5,407 nt of DNA from Anaerolineales bacterium (lineage in GTDB: Bacteria > Chloroflexota > Anaerolineae > Anaerolineales > Villigracilaceae), in the NCBI GenBank assembly GCA_015489255.1, contig WGAD01000036.1, forward strand, positions 1 through 5,407, read 5' to 3'. A program made the translations under genes and the position numbers. How positions within the stretch are numbered: the stretch's first letter is position 1; the number at the start of each line of letters is the position of its first letter. This document shows, piece by piece, positions 1 through 5,407 of this stretch. A model generated the notes under the pieces. The model was not told the DNA's origin and did not search any database. It worked only from the letters and a program-made list of their open reading frames with translations.

Positions 1-1586
1 GCGTAGAACTATCCGGAGATGTCACCTCCTGGACGCCCGCGCCGCCGTTGCAACCGGCACAATCCTATTCCTGGAGCATCGCCCCGCTCAGCGGCGGCAC
101 CCGGGGGCCGATGGCCGGCGCTTTCTATTTCTTCACCGGCCCGCGCTGCGCCGATCCCACGGCCATGACCGCCCCCTCCCTGCTCTGGCCGGAAGAAGGC
201 GGCCTTTACGAACCAGCCTACGACAACGGCTTGTTGTGGGCCAACGCCAGCAGCTGCCAGCCGGACGGTTACCGCATCGATCTGGCCAGCGACCCATCCT
301 TCCCCGACGAGGGGTTGAGCGGCGGGACGGGCAATCCAGCCACCCGCTGGGCGCCCGCCGACGATTTGAACGCCTGCCAGACGTACTACTGGCGGGTAGC
401 CGGGGTGATGGACACGCCCACCGGCACCGTGCTCGGCCCCTACTCCGAGACGCGCAGTTTCATCGCCGCTGCCGACGGGGAAGATTGCACCGCCGGCGGC
501 GATACCGGCATGCCGCCGTCCAATGCCATCCGCGGGCGCGTATGGCATGACTTGTGTTCGCTCACCGACTTGCCCCTGCCCGACCCTCCGCCGGAGGGCT
601 GCGTTTCCACGCCAGACGGCAACGCCCGCGCCGACGGCATTCACCAGCGGGATGAACCCGGCATCGCCGGCGTCAGCGTTTCGCTTTACAACGCCGACTG
701 CAGCGGCGCTCCGCTCGCCACCGCCCTGACCGATGACAACGGTATTTACGAGCTGATCGCCCCCGGCGCCGGCGATTATTGCGTTGCCATTGATGCGCTG
801 GCGCCGCCCAACGACGCCCTGCTCCTGCCAGGCGGGTGGACCTACCCGGTCGTCGCAGCTGCCGGACGCATCACCCAGGCAGTGACGTTGTCCGCCAGCT
901 CAGCCAGCGGGGCAGATTTCGGCTGGGATTATCAACGCCTGCCCGCGCCGCGAGAGGTCTGGTTCTATTTTGAATCCAATGCTTTTTGCCGTCAGGGGCC
1001 ATCCACAGCCTATAAAGATGTCACCGCCATTCCAGCCGGTGAACTGCTGCCCGTGCTGGCCCGCAACCCCAACGAGGGCTGGTTCTTCATCGACTGGGCG
1101 CCCTACGATGCCCGTTGCTGGGTATCCGAAAGCACTGGTCGGGTCATCGGGCAATGGCAGGCGCTGGACATCTTCACCCCCATCCCCCTGCCCACGATTG
1201 CCCCGGCAGACGCCGAGGGGCCGCGCATCAGCGACGTGCGCGCGCTGAGCAATCGGCTATACCACAGCGGAACGACCTGCGGCAGCACCCTGCTCGAGGT
1301 CGGAGCGCGGCTCAACGATCCTGCCGGCATAGACGAGGACAACACCTTCCTGCGTTATCGTTTCGTCGGCGCTGGCGGTGCGGCCTCGGGATGGCGGCGC
1401 GTTGACGTTACGGACCGGGCGATGGGCGGACAGTTTGGTTTTTCCACGGATATTGCGGCTGCTGGCGGCGCCTACCTGGGCACAACCGATGGCCAACTGG
1501 AATATCAAGTCGTCGCCCAAGACGCATTGGGCAACCAAACCCTCAGCGCCGTGTACAGCTTGCCCGTGTATTACTGCAAAAAATAA
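1..1586 (+). CDS. Large modular secreted or surface protein (FN3-like, SdrD B-like, SH3-like, Ig-like domains), 5' partial
   Basis: The reading frame is open from the left edge (first full codon at base 3) to a TAA at 1584-1586, so the true start is outside the window; an in-frame TTG at 48 has no ribosome binding site and lies inside a domain. Domains in order: the end of an FN3/Ig-like repeat (about 3-137, pattern SW.PA..L.....YSW), a second copy (about 168-473, pattern RWAPADDL....YYWRV), an SdrD B-like domain (about 525-935, with GRVWHDLC, DEPGIAGVSVSLYNADC, DDNGIYEL and a closing ADFGWDYQ), a bacterial SH3-like domain (about 954-1151, FCRQGPSTAY ... ARCWVS) and a C-terminal Ig-like domain (about 1215-1583). 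Twelve cysteines fit disulfide-stabilised extracellular folding. No C-terminal membrane segment or LPXTG-type sorting signal is visible, so any signal peptide or anchor must be upstream. Probable role is cell-surface binding or adhesion; the ligand is unknown. It may be one part of a larger enzyme or receptor. Domain calls are by eye. Confidence 0.85.
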   Translation, partial: VELSGDVTSWTPAPPLQPAQSYSWSIAPLSGGTRGPMAGAFYFFTGPRCADPTAMTAPSLLWPEEGGLYEPAYDNGLLWANASSCQPDGYRIDLASDPSFPDEGLSGGTGNPATRWAPADDLNACQTYYWRVAGVMDTPTGTVLGPYSETRSFIAAADGEDCTAGGDTGMPPSNAIRGRVWHDLCSLTDLPLPDPPPEGCVSTPDGNARADGIHQRDEPGIAGVSVSLYNADCSGAPLATALTDDNGIYELIAPGAGDYCVAIDALAPPNDALLLPGGWTYPVVAAAGRITQAVTLSASSASGADFGWDYQRLPAPREVWFYFESNAFCRQGPSTAYKDVTAIPAGELLPVLARNPNEGWFFIDWAPYDARCWVSESTGRVIGQWQALDIFTPIPLPTIAPADAEGPRISDVRALSNRLYHSGTTCGSTLLEVGARLNDPAGIDEDNTFLRYRFVGAGGAASGWRRVDVTDRAMGGQFGFSTDIAAAGGAYLGTTDGQLEYQVVAQDALGNQTLSAVYSLPVYYCKK

Positions 1587-1599
1587 AGTCCCCCCACAG

Positions 1600-1629
1600 A
1601 AAAAAGGCGCGCCGGCCAGGCGCGCCTTT
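1600..1629. terminator. Intrinsic terminator shared by two convergent transcription units
   Basis: A perfect 11-bp stem pairs 1603-1613 with 1619-1629 around a 5-base loop (GGCCA). Its core is GGCGCGCC in each arm. Read on the minus strand the stem runs into six T (complement of the A run 1600-1605), a classical rho-independent terminator for the greA–lysS–DUF3054 operon, whose last stop codon is only 3 bases away. Read on the plus strand the hairpin sits 16 bases after the stop of the surface-protein gene, but only three T follow, all inside the stem, so termination in that direction is likely weaker. Confidence 0.85.
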
Positions 1630-1631
1630 GG

Positions 1632-2024
1632 CTACCCCCCGCTTGGGCACAATAACCGCCGCCAGAGCCAGCGCCAAAGCCACAACGCCGGCCAGGCGAC
1701 CGCCGCCATCACCAGGGCGAACACCGGCAGCAAGACGCCACCCATCACCCAGGCGCGCACCATCATCCCCACGGTCGCCGCATAGAAAACGGCAACCGTC
1801 AAATCCAGGGTCAGCGACCAGGACATCGGGCGTTGCGGGTCCAGGAGCTGCATTCGAGCGGCCAGCAGCCACCAGGCCAGGGTAAAGGGCAGCCACGAGA
1901 GCGCCATGCGCCCAACAAAAGCCCACTGCAACTCGTTATGCGAGGCAAATCCGATCAGGGTGACGATGAGCAAGGTGAACGCATCACCGGCGATCAGCCA
2001 AAAACGTTTGCCCGCGCGCTTCAT
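1632..2024 (-). CDS. DUF3054-family integral membrane protein
   Basis: A 130-residue hydrophobic protein with about four predicted membrane helices (roughly residues 8-27, 36-55, 70-90 and 97-122) and a basic N-terminus (MKRAGKRFW). The GD at residues 13-14 before the first helix, the F..H pair after it (FASHNE) and the MMVRAW segment before the last helix resemble the DUF3054 family, small bacterial membrane proteins of unknown function and about this length. The start is well supported: ATG overlaps the lysS stop as ATGA, and GGAGGAGG lies just upstream inside the lysS coding sequence. It is the last gene of the operon and is followed at once by the terminator. Co-expression with lysS is likely from the arrangement, but a functional link is not shown. 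The family call is from memory of the pattern; the membrane location is much surer than the family. Confidence 0.8.
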   Translation of the reverse strand: MKRAGKRFWLIAGDAFTLLIVTLIGFASHNELQWAFVGRMALSWLPFTLAWWLLAARMQLLDPQRPMSWSLTLDLTVAVFYAATVGMMVRAWVMGGVLLPVFALVMAAVAWPALWLWRWLWRRLLCPSGG

Positions 2025-3571
2025 TGGGCCTCCTCCTGCGGTTCGTTTTTGACCTCCCGCAAGTGCGGGAAGAGCAAGACTTCGCGGATGGAATGTTTAT
2101 CCGTCAAGATCATGGTCAGGCGATCGACGCCCATGCCAAAACCGCCGTTGGGCGGCATCCCGTACCGCATGGCGCGCAGGTAGTCTTCATCCAGCGGGTG
2201 GCGCTCATCATCGCCCTGGGCATATGTCCGCCCCATTTCCAGGAAACGAGCTTCCTGATCCAGCGGGTCGTTCAATTCCGTGAAGGCGTTGCACAATTCC
2301 ATCCCGGCCACATAGCCTTCAAAACGCTCCACCGTCAAAGGGTCGTCCGGCTTGGCCTTGGCCAGGGGGGAAATATCCCGCGGATAATCGTAAAGAAAGG
2401 TCGGCTGGACGAGTGTCGGCTCCAAAAATTCGCTCACCATGTAATCGATCAATTTGCCGCGGGAAGCATTTTCCGGCGGATTCTTCCCCGCCGCCTTCAG
2501 GGCCTGATACAGCCCCTCGGCATGGGGATGGGCGGCGATGTCAATGCCGGTGACTTCCAGCAACCCCTGCCGCATCTGAATCCGCCGCCAGGGCGGGTTG
2601 AAGTCCAATTCCTGCCCCTGATACCCCACTGTACGCGTGCCCAGCACTTCATCGCAAACGTAGGCCACCATCTCCTCGGTGAGGGCCATCACCTGCTCGT
2701 AATCGGCATAGGCCCAATAAAACTCCAGCTGGGTGAACTCCGGATTATGTTTATACGAAACGCCTTCGTTGCGAAAATCGCGCCCGATTTCATACACTTT
2801 TTCCAAATTGCCCACCAGCAGCCGCTTGAGGTAGAGTTCAAAAGAAATGCGCAGGTACAATTCCTGCTTCAGCTGATTGTGGTACGTCTTAAAAGGTCGC
2901 GCCGCCGCGCCGCCGTAGATCGGCTGCAAAATGGGCGTCTCCACTTCCAGGAAGCCGCGCGCGTCCAGAAAATCGCGCAGCGCGCGGAGGATGCGCGCCC
3001 GCTTGCGGAAGACTTCGCGCGTCTCCGGATTGACGGCCAGATCCGCGTAACGCTGACGGGCGCGCAGTTCCGGGTCTTCCAGGGCGGCATGGCGCACCAC
3101 CGTGCCATCGGGCAGGGTTTCGTCTTTGGCGGCGGGCAAGGGGGTGATGGCCTTCGCCAGCATTTTGAAATCCTGCACATGAACGGTGACCTCGCCCGTG
3201 CGCGTGCGGAACATCACCCCGCTGGCCTGGATGAAATCGCCCAGGTCGAAGAGTTTATTGAAAGCCTTCAGGCGTTCCTTGCCGACGTCGTTAGCGCGGA
3301 AAAAGAGTTGCACCCGGCCGTCGCCGTCTTCCATGTGGGCGAAAGTCACCCGCCCCATCGGGCGCATGGCGCGCAGCCGTCCAGCCACCGTCACTTTGAT
3401 TTCCGGCAGTGGCCCCTCGGCAGCTTCAGCTTCTGCCGCTTCAAAAGCGGCAATGGCCTCGCGGCTGGTGTGGGTGCGCTCCGCGCGCGTGGGGTACGGC
3501 TCGAAACCCGCCTGGCGCAGGGCTTCCAGTTTTTCCAGACGAATTTTTTCCAGCGATGAAAGTTCAGTCAT
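2021..3571 (-). CDS. lysS: Lysine--tRNA ligase, class II
   Basis: Cytoplasmic enzyme that attaches lysine to tRNA-Lys using ATP. The 516-residue protein has the full class II LysRS layout: an N-terminal helix, an OB-fold anticodon-binding domain (about 57-140) and a catalytic core with motif 1 (about 195-215, ARGFLEVETPIL), motif 2 (FRNEG with R267, then HNPEFT at 275-280) and motif 3 (GFGMGVDR, R484). Residues that bind lysine in the E. coli enzyme are retained: E245, R267, E283, Y285, N428, F430 and E432. The OB-fold separates it from the shorter EpmA-type paralogues. The segment between the OB-fold and the core (about 145-175) is roughly 12 residues longer than in E. coli LysS as I recall it. 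The ATG start has GGAAGGAG 7 bases upstream (3579-3586). It lies 30 bases after greA and overlaps the next gene by 4 bases, so it is a middle operon gene. Confidence 0.97.
   Translation of the reverse strand: MTELSSLEKIRLEKLEALRQAGFEPYPTRAERTHTSREAIAAFEAAEAEAAEGPLPEIKVTVAGRLRAMRPMGRVTFAHMEDGDGRVQLFFRANDVGKERLKAFNKLFDLGDFIQASGVMFRTRTGEVTVHVQDFKMLAKAITPLPAAKDETLPDGTVVRHAALEDPELRARQRYADLAVNPETREVFRKRARILRALRDFLDARGFLEVETPILQPIYGGAAARPFKTYHNQLKQELYLRISFELYLKRLLVGNLEKVYEIGRDFRNEGVSYKHNPEFTQLEFYWAYADYEQVMALTEEMVAYVCDEVLGTRTVGYQGQELDFNPPWRRIQMRQGLLEVTGIDIAAHPHAEGLYQALKAAGKNPPENASRGKLIDYMVSEFLEPTLVQPTFLYDYPRDISPLAKAKPDDPLTVERFEGYVAGMELCNAFTELNDPLDQEARFLEMGRTYAQGDDERHPLDEDYLRAMRYGMPPNGGFGMGVDRLTMILTDKHSIREVLLFPHLREVKNEPQEEAQ
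2029..2036 (-). promoter_or_regulatory. Strong ribosome binding site for the DUF3054 gene, inside the end of lysS
   Basis: On the minus strand GGAGGAGG is followed by CCCA and the ATG at 2024. These bases also encode the last residues of LysRS (QEEAQ). The site fixes the start of the membrane protein gene and, with the ATGA overlap, indicates translational coupling to lysS. Confidence 0.75.
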
Positions 3572-3578
3572 CCGGGTT

Positions 3579-3586
3579 CTCCTTCC
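3579..3586 (-). promoter_or_regulatory. Ribosome binding site of lysS
   Basis: Minus-strand GGAAGGAG with a 7-base spacer to the ATG at 3571. It lies in the 30-base greA–lysS gap and settles the lysS start. No terminator or promoter is visible in that gap, which supports one transcript. Confidence 0.75.
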
Positions 3587-3601
3587 GACGCCGAGCGCCG
3601 G

Positions 3602-4075
3602 TTATTCCACTTTGAGGATGCGGACGGTGTAGGTTTCGCCGCCCGGCACGCGCACCGTCACCCGATCGCCCTGACGGCGCCCCAGCAGGGCGCGCCCCAG
3701 CGGGGACTCGTTGGAGATCAGCCCCTGGGCCGGGTCGGCCTCCGCCGCGCCGACGATGCGGTAGCGCTCCGGCGGCAGGTCGGCCTCTTGAATGGTCACC
3801 CAGGCGCCAATTTGCACTTCTCCGGTCGGGCGGCTATCCTCATCGATGATCCGCGCCGAGGCCAGCAATAGCTCCAGCTCCTGGATGCGCCCCTCTACAA
3901 AAGCCTGTTCGTTTTTGGCCGCCTCGTACTCAGCGTTTTCTATCAATTCCTCGCCGTCCAACGCCTCGTGCAGGCGCTGGGCGATCTCCCGGCGTTTGAC
4001 CGTGCGCAAATGCTCCAGTTCCGCCGAAAGTTTTTCGTAACCCTCACGGGTCAAAAATTGCGGTGTAATGGTCAT
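3602..4075 (-). CDS. greA: Transcription elongation factor GreA
   Basis: GreA inserts a coiled coil into the secondary channel of RNA polymerase and stimulates cleavage of backtracked RNA. The 157-residue length matches the family (158 in E. coli). Residues 1-76 form the N-terminal antiparallel coiled coil, with the tip loop followed by NAEYEAAKNEQAFVEGRI; residues about 82-157 are the FKBP-like domain, with YRIVGAAEADP, LISNESPLGRALLG and VPGGETYTV. At the tip the usual D-L-x-E-N reads E43-L-I-E46-N, so the first catalytic acid is Glu rather than Asp; both positions stay acidic and activity is expected. The ATG has a modest GGGAAGAG ribosome binding site at 4078-4085. It is the first gene of the operon with lysS; greA next to lysS is also known from some Firmicutes. 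Upstream are a good promoter and a leader hairpin. Confidence 0.96.
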   Translation of the reverse strand: MTITPQFLTREGYEKLSAELEHLRTVKRREIAQRLHEALDGEELIENAEYEAAKNEQAFVEGRIQELELLLASARIIDEDSRPTGEVQIGAWVTIQEADLPPERYRIVGAAEADPAQGLISNESPLGRALLGRRQGDRVTVRVPGGETYTVRILKVE

Positions 4076-4088
4076 TTCTCTTCCCTGC

Positions 4089-4154
4089 TATATGATAAAT
4101 GGCATCTCTTGCGAGATGCCCGGTCTTTTTACGGGGGAGAAATATATCATAAAT
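4089..4154. repeat. Pair of AT-rich 12-base repeats flanking the greA leader hairpin
   Basis: TATATGATAAAT (4089-4100) and TATATCATAAAT (4143-4154) agree at 11 of 12 positions as direct repeats, 54 bases apart start to start. Their TATGATA / TATCATA cores are also perfect 7-base inverted repeats. The right copy overlaps the predicted greA -10 box; the left copy lies between the hairpin and the ribosome binding site. They stand out as AT islands in GC-rich sequence. They could be operator half-sites or simply AT-rich promoter DNA. Confidence 0.4.
4101..4120 (-). promoter_or_regulatory. Hairpin in the greA 5' leader
   Basis: A perfect 8-bp stem, 4101-4108 with 4113-4120 (GGCATCTC / GAGATGCC on the plus strand), with a 4-base loop. 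With the predicted start near 4134, it would form about 15-34 nt into the greA mRNA, shortly before the ribosome binding site. On the minus strand it is followed by ATTTATCATA, too poor in T for a standard terminator. On the plus strand it is followed by CGGTC and five T, which looks a little like a terminator, but no plus-strand gene precedes it. A role in attenuation or mRNA stability is inference. Confidence 0.55.
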
Positions 4155-4169
4155 CGGAGGGAAGGGCAA
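4141..4169 (-). promoter_or_regulatory. Predicted sigma-70-type promoter of the greA–lysS–DUF3054 operon
   Basis: Read on the minus strand: -35 TTGCCC (4169-4164, 4 of 6 consensus), a 17-base spacer, and -10 TATATT (4146-4141, 5 of 6). Transcription would begin near 4134, giving a leader of about 58 bases before the greA ATG. No other good match lies between the divergent genes on this strand. Confidence 0.55.
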
Positions 4170-4194
4170 GATTTCAGATCATCGCGCAGGCTGG

Positions 4195-4223
4195 TTGACA
4201 GGCAGCGTTTTTTCACCTAAAGT
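4195..4223 (+). promoter_or_regulatory. Predicted sigma-70-type promoter of the MazG-like gene
   Basis: A perfect -35 TTGACA at 4195-4200, a 17-base spacer, and -10 TAAAGT at 4218-4223 (4 of 6). Start of transcription near 4230 would leave about 37 bases of leader, with AAGGA (4255-4259) placed 7 bases before the ATG at 4267. It points away from the greA promoter, 26 bases from it. Confidence 0.6.
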
Positions 4224-4266
4224 AAGGCCCAGGACGCCATCAGCCCTCCCCAAAAAGGAACGCACC

Positions 4267-4608
4267 ATGGACAACTTGCCCGCCCTGCAAGCGCGCATCG
4301 CCGCCACACGGCAACAACGCGGTTTCGTCACCGCTCCTCTCAAGATCGGCCTTTTATTGATGGAAGAAGTGGGTGAAATTGCAGCCGAGTTGAAGCCTCT
4401 GTGGTCCGTCAATTACGATGCCTTCGCGCCGGAGCGTCTGGCCGACGAACTGGCGGATGTCTTCGTCTTGCTGTCTGCCCTGGCTTCGGCCTTTGACATC
4501 GACCTGCAAACCGCCGTGGAAGACAAATTTTTCACCCGAGACGCCCGCCGCAACTGGCGTTCTGCCGGCCGTCCACCGGAGGGATTCAAGGGCGATGATA
4601 AAGACTGA
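4267..4608 (+). CDS. MazG-like nucleotide pyrophosphohydrolase
   Basis: A 113-residue protein of the all-alpha NTP pyrophosphatase superfamily, which hydrolyses nucleoside triphosphates to monophosphates and pyrophosphate using Mg2+. The metal-binding signature is complete: EEVGE (E34 and E37, ExxE) in one helix and DELAD (E61 and D64, ExxD) in the next, followed by VFVLLSALASAFDIDL and a K-containing third helix (AVEDKFF). It has one MazG domain only, so it is not the two-domain MazG proper (about 260 residues). A house-cleaning role removing non-canonical nucleotides is plausible, but the substrate cannot be read from the sequence. ATG 4267 is chosen over an in-frame TTG at 4195 because that TTG is part of the -35 box; AAGGA lies 7 bases before the ATG. 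Its end overlaps the convergent deacetylase gene by 23 bases. Confidence 0.88.
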   Translation: MDNLPALQARIAATRQQRGFVTAPLKIGLLLMEEVGEIAAELKPLWSVNYDAFAPERLADELADVFVLLSALASAFDIDLQTAVEDKFFTRDARRNWRSAGRPPEGFKGDDKD

Positions 4609-5308
4609 TCTGCGGCGGATCGCCGGCCCAGGCGCGCAGCTCACGGCGCATGGCCTCCGGCGAACCAAACAGGGCCGCCATCTGGGAACGGTAGGCGGCT
4701 GCTGCCGCCAGCCAGTGGGAGACCTCCTCCTCCCTCAGCGGCAGGCGCAGCGCCGACATCCCTGCCGTGGCCGCCTCCAGAGAATCTGGATGCCGCAACG
4801 CATACGGCAGATCGGCATAATACCAGCATGGACGCGCGGCCTGTTCCGCCGCCTGCCGCACCAGACGGTGATCCACATGTCCGCCGACCGCCAACGGCGC
4901 TAACACCCGGACCTCGGCGGGCAGGGCCTCCAGGCGGCGGCGCAACCCGTCAACCAGCGGCGCATCTGCCGGTGCGGGCCTCGTAAACAGATCGGCGTAC
5001 AACCATTCCCCCGCCGGCCCCTGCCGGTAGATGCAATCGGCCCAGGGGAGAAAGCGGACCTCGGCCCCCAGCCGCGAGAGCGCTTCCCGGTCCTCTTGCC
5101 GGCGGCGGATGACCATTTCGCGCGGCGCGGCAGAAGGCCAATCGCTGTGGACGGCGGCGGCCAGCGGAGAAAGGTCGTCTGCCTTTGGCAGCCCGGCCAT
5201 CACCGTCCAAACGCGCACCACCTCCCCTCCGCGCCGCTGCGCGGCGATCCAGCCGCCGCAAGACAGTACGGCATCATCAAAATGCGGCGAAAGCACCACC
5301 CAGGTCAT
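4586..5308 (-). CDS. PIG-L (LmbE-like) family zinc-dependent deacetylase
   Basis: A 240-residue protein with the PIG-L fold signature. Near the N-terminus is SPHFDDAVLSCGG, the counterpart of the usual PHPDDE motif; H9 and D12 are the expected zinc ligands and D11 the expected general base. The second signature GGHVDH supplies H144, D146 and the third ligand H147. By comparison with MshB-type enzymes all catalytic positions are present. The family removes N-acetyl groups from GlcNAc-containing molecules such as glycolipids, thiol precursors or cell-envelope sugars; the substrate here is unknown. No signal peptide is seen, so it is probably cytoplasmic. The ATG overlaps the stop of the upstream gene as ATGA, and GAGGA sits about 12 bases before it, a rather long spacing, so translational coupling is likely. 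It belongs to an operon entering from the right edge. Confidence 0.9.
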   Translation of the reverse strand: MTWVVLSPHFDDAVLSCGGWIAAQRRGGEVVRVWTVMAGLPKADDLSPLAAAVHSDWPSAAPREMVIRRRQEDREALSRLGAEVRFLPWADCIYRQGPAGEWLYADLFTRPAPADAPLVDGLRRRLEALPAEVRVLAPLAVGGHVDHRLVRQAAEQAARPCWYYADLPYALRHPDSLEAATAGMSALRLPLREEEVSHWLAAAAAYRSQMAALFGSPEAMRRELRAWAGDPPQISLYHRP

Positions 5309-5406
5309 GCCGTCAGCGGGTCCTCATCCGGTTCGGCCAACAGATCGGCAGCCAGATCCAGCAAAGCGTCCGCCTCCTCGGCCTCGGCGGCCTGGCTTTG
5401 TAAATA
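5305..5406 (-). CDS. C-terminal end of an unidentified protein, 5' partial
   Basis: On the minus strand a frame open from the right edge gives 33 residues before a TGA at 5307-5305: it begins YLQSQAAEAEEADALL and ends EPDEDPLTA. The tail is acidic, rich in Ala and Leu, and helical in character. It is chosen over the other two frames, which also reach stops, because its stop overlaps the deacetylase start as ATGA, the same junction used at lysS/DUF3054, and because its codons mostly end in G or C. Too little remains to name a family. It is presumably co-transcribed with the deacetylase. Confidence 0.6.
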   Translation of the reverse strand, partial: YLQSQAAEAEEADALLDLAADLLAEPDEDPLTA

Positions 5407-5407
5407 C

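Noticed and set aside
48..50. TTG at 48 as the start of the surface-protein gene
   Set aside because: The frame is open upstream to base 3, the upstream codons continue an FN3-like repeat, and no ribosome binding site precedes the TTG.
9..644. Open frame of about 211 codons on the minus strand under the surface-protein gene
   Set aside because: Low-complexity Gly/Ala/Arg translation with no motif; the plus-strand frame has clear domains.
1606..1626. Paired GGCGCGCC palindromes as a site-specific recombination or methylation site
   Set aside because: They are the two arms of one hairpin directly after a stop codon and beside a T run, which a terminator fully explains.
2024..3559. Long open frame on the plus strand, antisense to almost all of lysS (about 511 codons)
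   Set aside because: LysRS is unambiguous on the other strand. The antisense frame stays open because of GC-rich codon use, and its translation shows no recognisable domain.
4101..4130. Plus-strand terminator (hairpin followed by a T run)
   Set aside because: There is no plus-strand gene upstream to terminate and five bases separate stem from T run; the hairpin is better placed as part of the greA leader.
4195..4197. TTG at 4195 as the start of the MazG-like gene
   Set aside because: It is the first half of a perfect TTGACA -35 box, and the ATG at 4267 has a suitable ribosome binding site and matches the family's N-terminus.
4641..5261. Other minus-strand frames inside the deacetylase gene
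   Set aside because: Out-of-frame shadows with Gly/Arg/Ala-rich translations; only the 240-residue frame carries the PHFDD and HVDH motifs.
5185..5403. Plus-strand open frame at the right end
   Set aside because: It lies opposite the conserved start of the deacetylase and the coupled upstream gene; its translation is Arg/Ala-rich without motifs.

Overview
The window is GC-rich, gene-dense bacterial chromosome. Its content (a greA–lysS pair, a DUF3054 membrane protein, a PIG-L deacetylase with a PHFDD motif, and a large secreted protein with an SdrD B-like domain followed by an SH3-like domain) most resembles Chloroflexota of the Anaerolineae/Caldilineae type. That assignment rests on family resemblance recalled from memory, not on a database search. 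There is no mobile element, CRISPR array, rRNA or tRNA.

Layout. (1) Bases 1-1586, plus strand: the 3' part of a large modular extracellular protein whose start lies to the left of the window. It holds two FN3/Ig-like repeats (the first cut by the edge), an SdrD B-like domain, an SH3-like domain and a C-terminal Ig-like domain. (2) Bases 1600-1629: a strong hairpin terminator shared with the convergent operon. (3) Bases 4075 down to 1632, minus strand: a compact operon greA – lysS – DUF3054 membrane protein, with a 30-base gap and then a 4-base ATGA overlap. (4) Bases 4076-4266: a divergent promoter region. It has a sigma-70-type promoter facing each way, a leader hairpin ahead of greA and a pair of AT-rich repeats. 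(5) Bases 4267-4608, plus strand: a small MazG-like nucleotide pyrophosphohydrolase. (6) Bases 5308 down to 4586, minus strand: a PIG-L family deacetylase that overlaps the MazG-like gene tail to tail by 23 bases. (7) Right edge, minus strand: the last 33 codons of an unidentified gene that overlaps the deacetylase start by 4 bases.

How they fit together. GreA (rescue of backtracked RNA polymerase) and LysRS (charging of tRNA-Lys) form a housekeeping expression operon, with a membrane protein of unknown function translationally coupled at its end. The MazG-like enzyme is probably a nucleotide-pool house-cleaning protein. The deacetylase belongs to a separate operon entering from the right. 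I see no new defence or mobile system here. The points most worth a second look are the structured greA leader with its repeats, a conservative change in the GreA catalytic tip, and the cysteine-rich domain architecture of the surface protein.
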